The notes: generated by a model not told the origin, from the letters alone. Shown: positions 8,529-17,313, counted from the stretch's first letter. The stretch is 64,000 nt of DNA from Streptomyces eurythermus (GCF_014649115.1 NZ_BMSK01000011.1:1-64000), one strand, 5' to 3'. Numbers and translations are program-made.

Positions 8529-9815
8529 TCAGCCCTGCCGCAGCAGCCGGTCGGCGGCATTGACAGCGTTGTCTAGGGCTTCCTCGGGGCTCTCCTTGCC
8601 CTGGAGCGCCTTGGCGACCTCGTTGCGCAGCGCGGTCTTCATCTGCTCGCTGAACAGCACGGGCGTGTAATTGACGGCGTTCTTCAGTGACTTGGCGGCG
8701 GCGACGCGTACCCGGGTCTCGTCGGTGCCGTCCTCCCTGGTGAAGTACGGGTCGTCGAGCGAGCCGGCGGTGCTCGGGAAGATGGCGACCCGCTTGGCGA
8801 AGACCATCTGGTTCCTGGCGTCGGTGACGAAGTGGGCGAAGGCGACGGCGGCGGGGGTGTGCCGCGTGCGGGAGTTGACCATCACGCCCATCACGTACAT
8901 GTTGGCGTGCCCGGTGCTGGTGATCTGGTCGGTGATGCCGATGTTCCTGTACAGACTCGGGGCGTTCTTCTTGAAGTTGCCGAGGTCCAGGGCGCTGCCG
9001 GGGTTCATGGCGACGGCGCCGGTGAGGAACTTCTTGCCGGCCGACTCGCCGGTGGCGGTCAGGGCCTGCGGGTCGAGGGCCTTGGCGTCGTACAACTGCT
9101 TGTACTTGGTGAGCAGTTCGACGCCCTTGGGGTCGTTGAAGGTAAACGCGGTGCCCTGTTCGTTCATGAGCGGGACGCCGTAGCGGCCGAAGTCCTCGAT
9201 GGTGGGCACATTGGCGAGGGTGGCGACCCTGCCGCCGCTCTTCTCGGCCATTTCCAGGGCGTCGGCGAAGAGTTCGTCGTAGGTCCTCGGGGGCTTCTCG
9301 GGGTCGAGTCCGGCCTTTCGGAAGAGGGCTTTGTTGTAGAAGAGCGGGCCGGTGTTGAGGTACCAGGGGAAGGCGTAGGTGCCGGTGGTGCCGGGGACCC
9401 GGTGTCCGGCCCAGGCACCGGGCAGGTATTCCTTCCGGTAGCGGGCGGCGGCCTTGTCGAGGTCGAGTGCGAGGCCCGCCCGGGCGAGCGGGGCGACGAG
9501 GTCCGGGGAGACGTTGACGACGTCGGGCAGGGTGCCGCCGCCGGCGTCCGCGCTGATCTTGTCGGCGTATCCCTCGGCGGGCTGGTCGATCCACTTGACG
9601 TGGGTGTCCGGGTACTTCTCCTCGAAGGCCGCGATCAGATCCTCGAAGTAGTCCTTGAAGTTGGCGCGCAGGTTCCAGGTCTGGAAGGTGATGTCGCCCT
9701 CCACCTTGCCGGAGGCGTCGCTCGTGCCGCCGGCACCGCCGCCCGAGCCGCAGGCGCTCAGCGGCAGGACGAGGGCGACGGCGACGGCGGTGAGGGCTCT
9801 GCGGGAGATGGGCAC
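8529..9815 (-). CDS. Extracellular sugar-binding lipoprotein (ABC transporter)
   Basis: This 428-residue family 1 solute-binding protein captures the substrate outside the cell. The N-terminus ISRRALTAVAVALVLPLSAC is a lipoprotein signal with lipobox LSAC. The mature part starts with a Gly/Ser linker, then the SBP fold (TFQTWNLRANFKDYFEDLI, LPDVVNVSPDLV, YAFPWYLNTGPLFYNKALF). The GTG at 9815 was chosen because AAGGGA lies 9 bases upstream. The in-frame GTG at 9821 is too close to that site, and longer starts extend into sequence without signal-peptide character. It is the first gene of the reverse operon. Confidence 0.93.
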   Translation of the reverse strand: MPISRRALTAVAVALVLPLSACGSGGGAGGTSDASGKVEGDITFQTWNLRANFKDYFEDLIAAFEEKYPDTHVKWIDQPAEGYADKISADAGGGTLPDVVNVSPDLVAPLARAGLALDLDKAAARYRKEYLPGAWAGHRVPGTTGTYAFPWYLNTGPLFYNKALFRKAGLDPEKPPRTYDELFADALEMAEKSGGRVATLANVPTIEDFGRYGVPLMNEQGTAFTFNDPKGVELLTKYKQLYDAKALDPQALTATGESAGKKFLTGAVAMNPGSALDLGNFKKNAPSLYRNIGITDQITSTGHANMYVMGVMVNSRTRHTPAAVAFAHFVTDARNQMVFAKRVAIFPSTAGSLDDPYFTREDGTDETRVRVAAAKSLKNAVNYTPVLFSEQMKTALRNEVAKALQGKESPEEALDNAVNAADRLLRQG

Positions 9816-9970
9816 GGACACGGCTCCCTTGCTGTGTCGGGGCTGTGGGTGGCGCGAAAGACCTTGCACAGGGCCTTCCGGGAAAGTCAATGGATTCGTC
9901 GCCGCCAAAGCATTCCGTCTGGCATAGGCGCAGGTCGGCCTCTACTGGCCAGGACCTTGCGGGAGTTGAC

Positions 9971-9982
9971 TAATGCGCTTTA
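9971..9982. promoter_or_regulatory. Putative LacI-family operator, copy 1
   Basis: TAATGCGCTTTA resembles half of the AAGCGCTT-type operator bound by LacI-family regulators. It sits in the divergent region between the binding-protein gene and the regulator gene, 24 bases from a second copy. A degraded third copy (AAAGCATTCC) lies near 9908. Confidence 0.5.
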
Positions 9983-9994
9983 GGGTCTTGACAC

Positions 9995-10006
9995 TCAAGC
10001 GCTTTA
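9995..10006. promoter_or_regulatory. Putative LacI-family operator, copy 2
   Basis: TCAAGCGCTTTA contains the palindromic core AAGCGCTT, a classic LacI-family operator centre. It overlaps the region just downstream of a TTGACA hexamer (9988-9993) and lies about 30 bases before the regulator start, consistent with autoregulation and control of the divergent operon. Confidence 0.6.
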
Positions 10007-10033
10007 GCAGTTCCCTGCCGAAGGGGAGGAAAC

Positions 10034-11143
10034 GTGCCGACCAGACGGTCCCCCGCCCGCCGGCCCACGATGAAGGACATCGCCCGGCGTGCCGGGGTGT
10101 CCGAGAGCGCCGTGTCCTTCGCGCTCAACGACCGCCCCGGCGTCTCGGAGGCCACCCGGGCCCGGGTGCGCCGGGTCGCCGAGCAGCTGGGCTGGCGGCC
10201 GAGTACGGCGGCCCGCGCGCTGTCCGGGGAGGGCGCGGCCACGGTCGGCTTCGTGCTGGCCCGCCCCGCGGCCACGCTGGGCGTCGACTCCTTCTTCCTC
10301 CAGCTCGTCTCCGGGATCCAAGGAGTGCTGGCGGAGCGTCACTTGGGCCTGCTGTTCCAGGTGGTGGAGGACGTGGCCGGTGAGTGCGCGGTGTACCGGC
10401 GCTGGTGGGCCGAGCACCGGGTGGACGGCGTGCTGGTGGTCGATCCGCGCGCCGACGATCCGCGTCCCGGCCTGCTGGACGAACTGTCCCTGCCCGCCGT
10501 GGTGATCGGCGGCGCCCCGGACGAGCGGCACCCGGGGCTGTCCACGGTCTGGGCGGACGACGCGGGCGCGATGGCCTCGGTGGTGGGCGAGTTGACCGCC
10601 CTGGGGCATCGCCGGATCGTCCACATCGCCGGTCTGCCGGGCCTCGCGCACACCCAGCGCCGCATCCGCACGCTGCGCGCCGAGGCGGAGCGGCGGGGGC
10701 TCGCCGAGGTGGAGTCGGTGACGACCGACTACTCCGGCGCCGAGGCCGCCGCCGTCACCCGCCGGGTCCTGCGCGGCCCCGCTCCCCCGACGGCCCTGGT
10801 CTACGACACCGATGTGATGGCCGTCGCCGGCCTCGCCGCCGCCGCCGAGCTGGGTTTCTCGGTGCCGGCCGAGCTGTCGGTGGTGGCCTGGGAGGACTCG
10901 GCCCTGTGCCGCATGGTCACGCCGTGGCTGTCGGCGCTGTCCCGGGACAGCGTGGAGTTCGGGTCGACGGCGGCCCGGGAGCTGCTGGCACTGCTGGACG
11001 GCGGCCCGGCCCGGACGGTACGGGTACCGGTCCCCCGGCTGATCGAGCGGGACAGCACGGGCCCGGCACGGACGGACCGGCCGCCACGTCTCGGTACCGC
11101 GAACGGCGGTACGGACGCCGGTGGTTCGGCCGCCGACGCGTGA
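10034..11143 (+). CDS. LacI-family transcriptional regulator
   Basis: This 369-residue repressor-type protein has the N-terminal LacI helix-turn-helix MKDIARRAGVSESAVSFALN with hinge helix, followed by a periplasmic-binding-protein-like effector domain (typical VWADDAGAMASVV, GHRRIVHIAG, PTALVYDTD elements). It most likely senses a sugar released by the glycan enzymes and represses the divergent operon. The GTG at 10034 has GGAGGA just upstream; an internal ATG at residue 13 is a weaker alternative. The C-terminal 25 residues are disordered Ala/Gly/Thr-rich. Confidence 0.92.
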   Translation: MPTRRSPARRPTMKDIARRAGVSESAVSFALNDRPGVSEATRARVRRVAEQLGWRPSTAARALSGEGAATVGFVLARPAATLGVDSFFLQLVSGIQGVLAERHLGLLFQVVEDVAGECAVYRRWWAEHRVDGVLVVDPRADDPRPGLLDELSLPAVVIGGAPDERHPGLSTVWADDAGAMASVVGELTALGHRRIVHIAGLPGLAHTQRRIRTLRAEAERRGLAEVESVTTDYSGAEAAAVTRRVLRGPAPPTALVYDTDVMAVAGLAAAAELGFSVPAELSVVAWEDSALCRMVTPWLSALSRDSVEFGSTAARELLALLDGGPARTVRVPVPRLIERDSTGPARTDRPPRLGTANGGTDAGGSAADA

Positions 11144-11399
11144 ACCGCCGGCCGGGCCGCGGGCAGGGAGGCGGACCGACGCCCGGGATGCGGGACCGGC
11201 GCCCGGGCCGCAGGCGCGGAACCGAGCCGCAGGCCGGGGCGGGAGCGCCTCCCGGACCGACGCCCGGGTCCCGAGCGCCACGCCCGCACCGTCGGCCTCT
11301 CGACGTACCGGGCCCGGGGGTGCAGAGTTCTTTCCACGCGCCCTCATACCGACGGGTAACCCAGGGGGCGCGCAGCCGACGACCACCCGAGGAGCGTCC

Positions 11400-12740
11400 G
11401 TGACCAGCTGGGCCGGCCGGAGTGCCGCCGAGATCGCCGCCGCCGTCCGCGAGAAGCGGGTGACACCCCGGGAGGTGGTGGCCGAACACCTCGCGCGGAT
11501 CGAGCGGCTGGACGGCCGGATCGGGGCGTTCCGTAAGGTCCGGGCGGGGGCGGCGCTCGCCGAGGCCGACGAGGTGGCCGCCCGGGCGGACCTGGCGGGT
11601 CTGCCGCTCGCGGGCGTGCCGGTGGCGGTCAAGGACAACCTGGCGGTGCGCGGCGAATCGTGCCGCAACGGCTCCGCCGCCTCCCCGGACACCCCGGCCG
11701 CCGAGGACCATGTGACGGTGGCCCGGCTGCGCGCGGCGGGGGCGGTGGTGGTCGGCCTGACGAACGTGCCCGAGCTGTGTGTCTTCGGCACCACGGAGGG
11801 CCCGTACGGCATCGCCCGCAACCCCTGGGATCCGTCCCGCACGGCGGGTGGCTCCTCCGGCGGCAGCGCGGCGGCGGTGGCCGCCGGGCTGGTGCCGCTG
11901 GCGCTCGGCAACGACGGGATGGGCTCGTTGCGCATCCCGGCCGCGAACTGCGGGCTGGTCACACTGAAGCCGGGGCACGCGGTGGTGCCGGCCGGGATCG
12001 GCCACGGCGACTGGTTCGGCATGGCCGAGAACGGGCCGCTGGCCACGACGGTGGAGGATCTGCGGCTGATGCTGCGCGTCCTTGCCGACGCGGAGTTCGA
12101 ACGGCCTGAGGAGCGGAGCCCGTTGAGGATCGCCGTCGCGCTGCGCAGCCCGCTCGCCGGGGTGCCGGTGAGCCGGCCGTATACGAACGCGGTGCGGCAG
12201 GCGACCGGGGCGCTTGCCCGGTCCGGGCACCGGGTGCGGCGGGCGGAACCGCCGTACCCGCTCTCCCTCGGTGTGACCGCGCTCCGGCATTGGACGGCCG
12301 GGACGGCGGTGGACGCGGAGGGCCTGGACCCGGCCCGGCTGGCCCGGCGGACCCGGGTGCACGCGGCCGTGGGCCGCCGCTTCACCCGCGCGGTCCGCGA
12401 CGGGGACGCCCGGGACCGGCTGCGCGCCCGGCTGACGCCGTTCTTCACCGAGCACGACGTGCTGCTCACCCCGGCCCTGGCCCGCCGCTCCCCGCAGGCC
12501 GGGCCGTGGCACGAGCGCGGCTGGCTGCGCAACATCCTCGCCAACTCGGCGTATTCGCCGTTCACTCCGCCGTGGAACCTGACCGGCTGGCCGGCGATGT
12601 CCGTGCCGGTGGGGACCCTGCCCTCGGGCGCCCCCTGCGCCGTACAGCTGGTGGGCCGGCCGGGCACGGAGGCCCTTCTGCTGGGCGTGGCCGAGGAGTT
12701 GGCGGAGCTGATCCCCTGGCGGCGGACGGCGGGAGGGTGA
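11400..12740 (+). CDS. Amidase signature family hydrolase
   Basis: This 446-residue protein is an amidase (GatA/AS family) that hydrolyses a C-N amide bond. The Ser-cisSer-Lys triad is readable: Lys in VAVKDNLAV, cis-Ser in AGGSSGGSAAAV, and the nucleophile Ser in NDGMGSLRIPA. Length is normal and no signal peptide is seen. The GTG at 11400 has GAGGAG upstream. The open frame extends 5' but that part is low-complexity. Its position behind the LacI gene after a 256-base gap suggests loose linkage with the glycan locus; the substrate is unknown. Confidence 0.88.
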   Translation: MTSWAGRSAAEIAAAVREKRVTPREVVAEHLARIERLDGRIGAFRKVRAGAALAEADEVAARADLAGLPLAGVPVAVKDNLAVRGESCRNGSAASPDTPAAEDHVTVARLRAAGAVVVGLTNVPELCVFGTTEGPYGIARNPWDPSRTAGGSSGGSAAAVAAGLVPLALGNDGMGSLRIPAANCGLVTLKPGHAVVPAGIGHGDWFGMAENGPLATTVEDLRLMLRVLADAEFERPEERSPLRIAVALRSPLAGVPVSRPYTNAVRQATGALARSGHRVRRAEPPYPLSLGVTALRHWTAGTAVDAEGLDPARLARRTRVHAAVGRRFTRAVRDGDARDRLRARLTPFFTEHDVLLTPALARRSPQAGPWHERGWLRNILANSAYSPFTPPWNLTGWPAMSVPVGTLPSGAPCAVQLVGRPGTEALLLGVAEELAELIPWRRTAGG

Positions 12741-13015
12741 CGGCAGGGCCTGGTCCAGCGCCCGGTACATGATGTGCGGCCCCACCCTGCGCCGTCGCTC
12801 CCCGGACGGCATGGATCGGCTGTCCGCGTCACCTGCGGCGCACAGCTCGGCCGGCGGGACGTCGTGCTCGCTCGCGGGTCTCGGCGGCGGTGACGATCCG
12901 GTACCGGAAGGGCCGGATCCGCGGCCGGTCCCCGGCCGTGGCTTCTCCGATCAGCGTGGGCGTGAGTCTGTCACGCCTTCGCGGACGGCGATCGCGGCGG
13001 GCCGGGGCGGGAGGG

Positions 13016-13189
13016 TCAGTCCACGCTCGGCAGGATGTGCGGTTCGGCCAGGTCGTCCTCGTATCCGGCGAGGCGGATCGGGGCGGAGCGGGCCCACACC
13101 TCGAGGCTGCCGAGTTCTCCGGGCCGGCGGCGCCCGCGCTCCGCGCGTTCCTCGGGGCCCTGTTCGCGATTCGTCTTCTCCGGTGTCAC
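13016..13189 (-). CDS. 57-residue peptide, conserved-looking C-terminus, function unknown
   Basis: A small gene starts with GTG at 13189 behind an excellent AAGGAG site 7 bases upstream and ends with TGA at 13016. The N-terminal half is charged and low-complexity (Glu/Arg-rich). The C-terminal half switches to an ordered-looking segment containing LGSLEVWARSAPIRLAGYED and ending in HILPSVD. Codon third positions in this half are almost all G/C, as in real genes. The layout resembles a leader-plus-core peptide, but no modification enzyme or Cys/Ser/Thr-rich core is present, so a RiPP role is only a suggestion. I do not recognise the family. Confidence 0.6.
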   Translation of the reverse strand: MTPEKTNREQGPEERAERGRRRPGELGSLEVWARSAPIRLAGYEDDLAEPHILPSVD

Positions 13190-13683
13190 CGCGCACTCCT
13201 TATGTGTCGGGTCACCCTCGGGGCATACCGGACAGTCCGCGCCACGGCGCCGGACGCCCGCTCGGGTCTGGTGGAAAGGCCGATTACGGGCGCGGTGGCG
13301 CCGGTTTCCGCTGCCGGAGCAGGCCGTTGTGGACCGGCGTGCCCCAGGACGGACGGTGGGTGTGGGTGAGACCCCGTACTGTTGTCCGTCGACTCCCAGA
13401 TTAACCAAATGAGCGGGCATCCGCTCGATAGGGAATGAAAACAAGGTGTAACCAATACGCTTCGCGAGCCGCCCAATAGCCCCCAATATGGGGCCTTTTC
13501 CTACAAGCTGCTCACTCGTACGACGCCCGGAATCACCCGTACGGCGGATATGAACGAACGCCTCTTCGAAATAAGTTGGGGAACGGTTGACCGACCCGGC
13601 GCAGTTCAAGTGCCGTTGGCCGGGCGGCAAACCGGCCATGGTCTGCTGACGCGGCAACGGCTGTCTCGCGGAAGGACTGACGC
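13190..13683. other. 494-base gap, locally AT-rich
   Basis: No convincing gene. The part 13400-13510 is clearly poorer in GC than its surroundings. It holds two small hairpins: GAGCGG/CCGCTC at 13411-13426, and CCCCA/TGGGG at 13481-13493 followed by CCTTTT, which looks like a short factor-independent terminator. Promoters for the small peptide gene (leftward) and the HD-like gene (rightward) should lie here but are not distinct. Confidence 0.5.
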
Positions 13684-14079
13684 ATGGAGCTGCGCAGCGT
13701 CGAGGAGCTGATGGATCTGCTGTACGCCGGCCGGCACCGGCACGCGCTGCGGACCGCCGCGCTGCTGCGCCGTGGCCGCCCCGCCGACAAGGAACTCCAA
13801 CTGGCGGGCCTGGTACGGGGCATCGGGCCGGTGCTGTGCCCTGGCGACGAGGCGGCAGGGGCCGGCAGCGCGGCGGAGGCGGTGCGTTCCCTGCTCGGGG
13901 AGCGGGTGTCCCGGCTGGTCCGCGCGGACGCCGGCCCGGCCGACGACGATGTGCTGCGGCTGCGCCAGGCCGAGGAGGAGGGCCGCACGGCCGCTTTCGA
14001 CGCGGGTGTGCTGGAGGACTGGCGCACCGTGCTGGAGCTGGTGGCGGCCGGCCGGTGCCGGCTCGGCGCGGTCGACTGA
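13684..14079 (+). CDS. Degenerate HD-domain protein
   Basis: This 131-residue protein follows the start of HD-domain phosphohydrolase/oxygenase proteins (PhnZ-like arrangement): a helical N-terminus MELRSVEELMDLLYAG, then HALRTAALLRRGRPADKEL, then AGLVRGIGPVL. In active members the last motif reads HDIGH; here it is RGIGP, so the metal-binding His-Asp pair and the following His are lost. The chain is also short for the family. It is therefore likely a non-catalytic relative. The ATG at 13684 has GGAAGGA upstream. No operon partner is evident. Confidence 0.7.
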   Translation: MELRSVEELMDLLYAGRHRHALRTAALLRRGRPADKELQLAGLVRGIGPVLCPGDEAAGAGSAAEAVRSLLGERVSRLVRADAGPADDDVLRLRQAEEEGRTAAFDAGVLEDWRTVLELVAAGRCRLGAVD

Positions 14080-14201
14080 GACACGGCGGGCCGAGGCACG
14101 GCCGACCGAGGCACGGCCGACCGGGAGGACGGCGCCCGCCGGATCATGGTGCGCCCGGGCGCGGTGGGCCGGGGCGCGCCCGGCCGACACCCGCCCGCCG
14201 C

Positions 14202-15695
14202 TCACCACTTGCCGGGTGCGTAGTCCTTCAGGAAGACGCCGTACAGGTCCTCGCCCGCCTCGCCGCGCACGACCGGGTCGTAGACGCGGGCGGCGCCGTC
14301 GACCAGGTCGAGCGGGGCGTGGAAGCCGGCCTCGGCGAGGCGCAGCTTGTCGTAGTGGGGGCGCTCGTCGGTGATCCAGCCGGTGTCGACCGAGGTCATC
14401 AGGATCCGGTCGGACTCGAACATCTCCTGGGCGCTGGTCCGCGTCACCATGTTCATCGCGGCCTTGGCGGCGTTGGTGTTCGGGTGACCCGCGCCCTTGT
14501 AGCCGCGGCTGAAGACGCCTTCCATGGCCGAGACGTTCACGATGTACGCCCGTCCGCTGGCCGCCTTGCGCGCGGCCTCGGCCATGGCCGGGCGGAGCTT
14601 GCTGATCAGGATGAAGGGCGCGGTGTAGTTGCACAACTGGGTCTCCAGCAGCTCCACCGGGGAGATCTGGTCGATGGTCTGCACCCAGGTGTTGGTGTCG
14701 ACGACGTCGGGGAGCAGACCGCCCGCGTCGATGGCGGTGCCGTCGAGGTGCCGGGCGACGCTGGCGTTGCCCGCGACCAGGGCGAGGTCGGCCACCTTCT
14801 GCGCGTCCAGCCCGCTGGTGCCGACGGGCAGCGCGGCCAGGCCGTCGACCGCGCCGGAGTTGAAGGCGCCGATGACGTGGTGGGCGGGCAGCTCGCCGGC
14901 GGGCAGCGGGGCGCTCTCGCCGTCGACCAGGGCCGCGTAGGCGGAGGGCAGGCGGCGCACGGTCTGCGTGGCGTTGTTGATCAGGATGTCCAGCGGGCCG
15001 GCCTCGGCGACCCGGTCGGCCAGCGCGACGGCCTGGGCCGGGTCGCGCAGGTCGATGCCGACGACCTCCAGCCGGTGCAGCCAGTCCGCCGAGTCCTCCA
15101 TGGCCTTGAAACGGCGGATGGCGTCCTTGGGGAACCGGGTCGTGACGGTCGTGTGCGCGCCGTCGCGCAGCAGCCGCAGCGCGATGTACATGCCGATCTT
15201 GGCCCGGCCGCCGGTGAGCAGGGCGCGCTTGCCGGTGAGGTCGGCGCGGGCGTCCCGCTTCGCGCGGTTGACGTCGGCGCAGTCGGGACAGAGCTGGTGG
15301 TAGAAGTAGTCGACTTCCACGTACCGCTGCTTGCAGGTGTAGCAGGAGCGCGGGCGCTGGAGTATCCCCGCGATCCGGCCCTCCTCGACCTTGGAGGACG
15401 GCAGGATGCCCTCGGTCTCGTCGTCGATGCGCTCGGCCGAGCCGGTGGCGGTGGCCTCGGTGACGGCGCGGTCGTGGGCGGTCTTGGCGGCCCGGCGTTC
15501 CTGGCGGCGGCGCTGCTTGACCACGCGGTAGACGTGCGAGGTGGCCCGGCGCACCTTGATCGCGTCGGGGTGGTCGACGTCGAGCTGGTCCAGTTCCTCC
15601 AGCACGCTCAGGCAGACGGCGAGCCGCTCGGGGTCGATACCGGGCCCGTAGACCATCTCGTCCATGGACGCCGAACCGTCCTCTGTCACCGTCAT
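14202..15695 (-). CDS. Atypical SDR protein with N-terminal zinc ribbon
   Basis: This 497-residue protein has three parts: a charged helical N-terminus (about 1-110), a four-cysteine zinc-ribbon-like element (CYTCKQRY and LCPDC), and a short-chain dehydrogenase/reductase Rossmann domain from about 150. The nucleotide loop TGGRAKIG and the NNAT element are present. At the active site, Ser of NVSAM is kept, but the Tyr of YxxxK appears replaced by Thr (PNTNAAKAA). It may bind NAD(P) without classical SDR chemistry. The start at 15695 is the first in-frame codon that preserves the full helical region. Confidence 0.8.
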   Translation of the reverse strand: MTVTEDGSASMDEMVYGPGIDPERLAVCLSVLEELDQLDVDHPDAIKVRRATSHVYRVVKQRRRQERRAAKTAHDRAVTEATATGSAERIDDETEGILPSSKVEEGRIAGILQRPRSCYTCKQRYVEVDYFYHQLCPDCADVNRAKRDARADLTGKRALLTGGRAKIGMYIALRLLRDGAHTTVTTRFPKDAIRRFKAMEDSADWLHRLEVVGIDLRDPAQAVALADRVAEAGPLDILINNATQTVRRLPSAYAALVDGESAPLPAGELPAHHVIGAFNSGAVDGLAALPVGTSGLDAQKVADLALVAGNASVARHLDGTAIDAGGLLPDVVDTNTWVQTIDQISPVELLETQLCNYTAPFILISKLRPAMAEAARKAASGRAYIVNVSAMEGVFSRGYKGAGHPNTNAAKAAMNMVTRTSAQEMFESDRILMTSVDTGWITDERPHYDKLRLAEAGFHAPLDLVDGAARVYDPVVRGEAGEDLYGVFLKDYAPGKW

Positions 15696-15866
15696 CGCGC
15701 TGCCGTTCCCCTGGTCACCCGAGCGGCGCTCCGACTCGCGTCCGCTTTCGAACAGCGAATTTTACGGAGCGCCGGGCCGATGGACCAAACCGCCGCCGAT
15801 TCCGCTCCCGATGGATCACCGCCGTCCGGCCGGTACGGGCGGTACGGCGGCCCCCGGACCCGGTCC

Positions 15867-17198
15867 TCAGCGGTCGCAGACGGACAGCAGGGCCGCCGCC
15901 TCCGCCGACACCGCCCGCGCGAGGCGGTCCAGGTCCGGTACGGCCCGCGCGTCGGCGACCAGCCCGTAGTGCACGCGCCCGCGGTACGTGGAGATCGCGA
16001 CCGCGAGGGCCTGGCCGGGGGCGAGCGGGGCCAGCGGGTACACCTCGGTCAGCTCCTGGCCGCCGAGCCGGAGCCCGAGGCCGGGCAGCGGCACGCTGGT
16101 GACCAGGATGTCGAACCACAGCCGGGCCGCCTGGCCGACCAGCGGCCCGCCGAGCCGGTGGCCGAGGGCCGGGACGTGGTCGGCGAGCAGGGCCACCGCT
16201 CCGGCGCCCCGGTCGGGCCCCGCGTCCTTGTTGCGGAGCATCGCGGTGCGCACGGTGTGCAGCCGGGCGAGCGGGTCGCTCTCGTGCACCGGGAGCCGTA
16301 TCAGATAACCGGAGAGCCGGTTGCCCTGCTGTTGCGCCGCGTGCGGCCGGCGCCGGGAGACCGGGATGAGAGCACGGGGCGCCACGCCCTCGCTGCCGTC
16401 GCCGCGCTCGTCCAGCCAGCGGCGCAGGGCCCCGGCGACGACGGCGATGAGGACGTCGTTGACCGTGCCGCCGGCGCTCTTGCGCACCCGGTGCACGTCA
16501 TCGATGTCGAGGACGGCCCCGGCGACACGGCGGGTGCCGCTGGGCGCGGAGGTGAGCGCGGCGCACGGGCGCATGCCGAGGGTGGACCGGGCCAGCGAGG
16601 CGCCGATGTCCAGCGCCCGGCCCATGTCGGTGAGCACCCCCCGGACCAGCCCGGGGACCCGCGCGGGCAGCGGGCGCACGCCGGGCAGCGGGCCGCGCGG
16701 CGGCTCGATGGCGCGGGGCGCGCGCTCGGGCAGGCCGCCGGGGTCCAGGACGCCGGCGGCGAGCCTCAGGGCGCGCAGCCCGTCGGCGAGGGCGTGGTGG
16801 AACTTGAAGAGCACCGCGAAGGAGACCCCGTCGGCGCCGGGCAGCACATGCGCCTCCCACGGTGGCCGGCCGCGCTCCAGCGGGCGCTCCATCAGCCGGC
16901 CGGCGGCCGCGTGGAAGTCGTCGGTGGGGGCGTGCAGCCGGACGTGGTGGAGCGGATCGAAGTGCGGGTCCGTCTCGCGGGCGGCGCCACCGAAGGCGAG
17001 CGGCTGCCACAGGTCGCGGATGCGCAGGCGCAGCCCGGGGACGGCGGCGGCGCGGGCGGCGAGCAGGTCGGCGGCGTGCGCCCCGGCGGTCGGCGAGTGC
17101 GCGCCGAAGATCCCGAGCGCGCCGAGGTGCATCGGGTGCCGGTCGGACTCCATGTTCCAGAAGGCCAGGTCCAAAGGAGCGAGCAGGTCGGACGTCAC
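15867..17198 (-). CDS. WS/DGAT acyltransferase
   Basis: This 443-residue protein belongs to the bifunctional wax ester synthase/diacylglycerol acyltransferase family, which transfers acyl-CoA chains to long-chain alcohols or diacylglycerol for storage lipids. The catalytic HHxxxDG motif is FHHALADG (His134, His135, Asp139). The N-terminal DLAFWNMESDRHPMHLGAL and the conserved NDVLIAVVAGALRRWL block support the call. It stands alone between the SDR gene and the GH92 gene, both on the same strand. The GH92 terminator (17314-17333) separates it from upstream transcription. Confidence 0.92.
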   Translation of the reverse strand: MTSDLLAPLDLAFWNMESDRHPMHLGALGIFGAHSPTAGAHAADLLAARAAAVPGLRLRIRDLWQPLAFGGAARETDPHFDPLHHVRLHAPTDDFHAAAGRLMERPLERGRPPWEAHVLPGADGVSFAVLFKFHHALADGLRALRLAAGVLDPGGLPERAPRAIEPPRGPLPGVRPLPARVPGLVRGVLTDMGRALDIGASLARSTLGMRPCAALTSAPSGTRRVAGAVLDIDDVHRVRKSAGGTVNDVLIAVVAGALRRWLDERGDGSEGVAPRALIPVSRRRPHAAQQQGNRLSGYLIRLPVHESDPLARLHTVRTAMLRNKDAGPDRGAGAVALLADHVPALGHRLGGPLVGQAARLWFDILVTSVPLPGLGLRLGGQELTEVYPLAPLAPGQALAVAISTYRGRVHYGLVADARAVPDLDRLARAVSAEAAALLSVCDR

Positions 17199-17313
17199 GG
17201 GCTTGCCTCACGCATCGGTGACGGGTCGATCAACAGTCGATCCCCGACGGGCGATTACGGTCAAGTACCAGCGGGTTACATTCAGTTAAGGTCGGATTAA
17301 GTCACGGCGAGGG

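Noticed and set aside
12769..13404. Forward frames after the amidase gene
   Set aside because: Arg/Gly/Ser-rich, no ribosome site, and they cover the better supported reverse peptide gene.
13836..17300. 1154-codon forward frame
   Set aside because: Runs antisense over the SDR and WS/DGAT genes, both with clear motifs; composition is non-protein-like.
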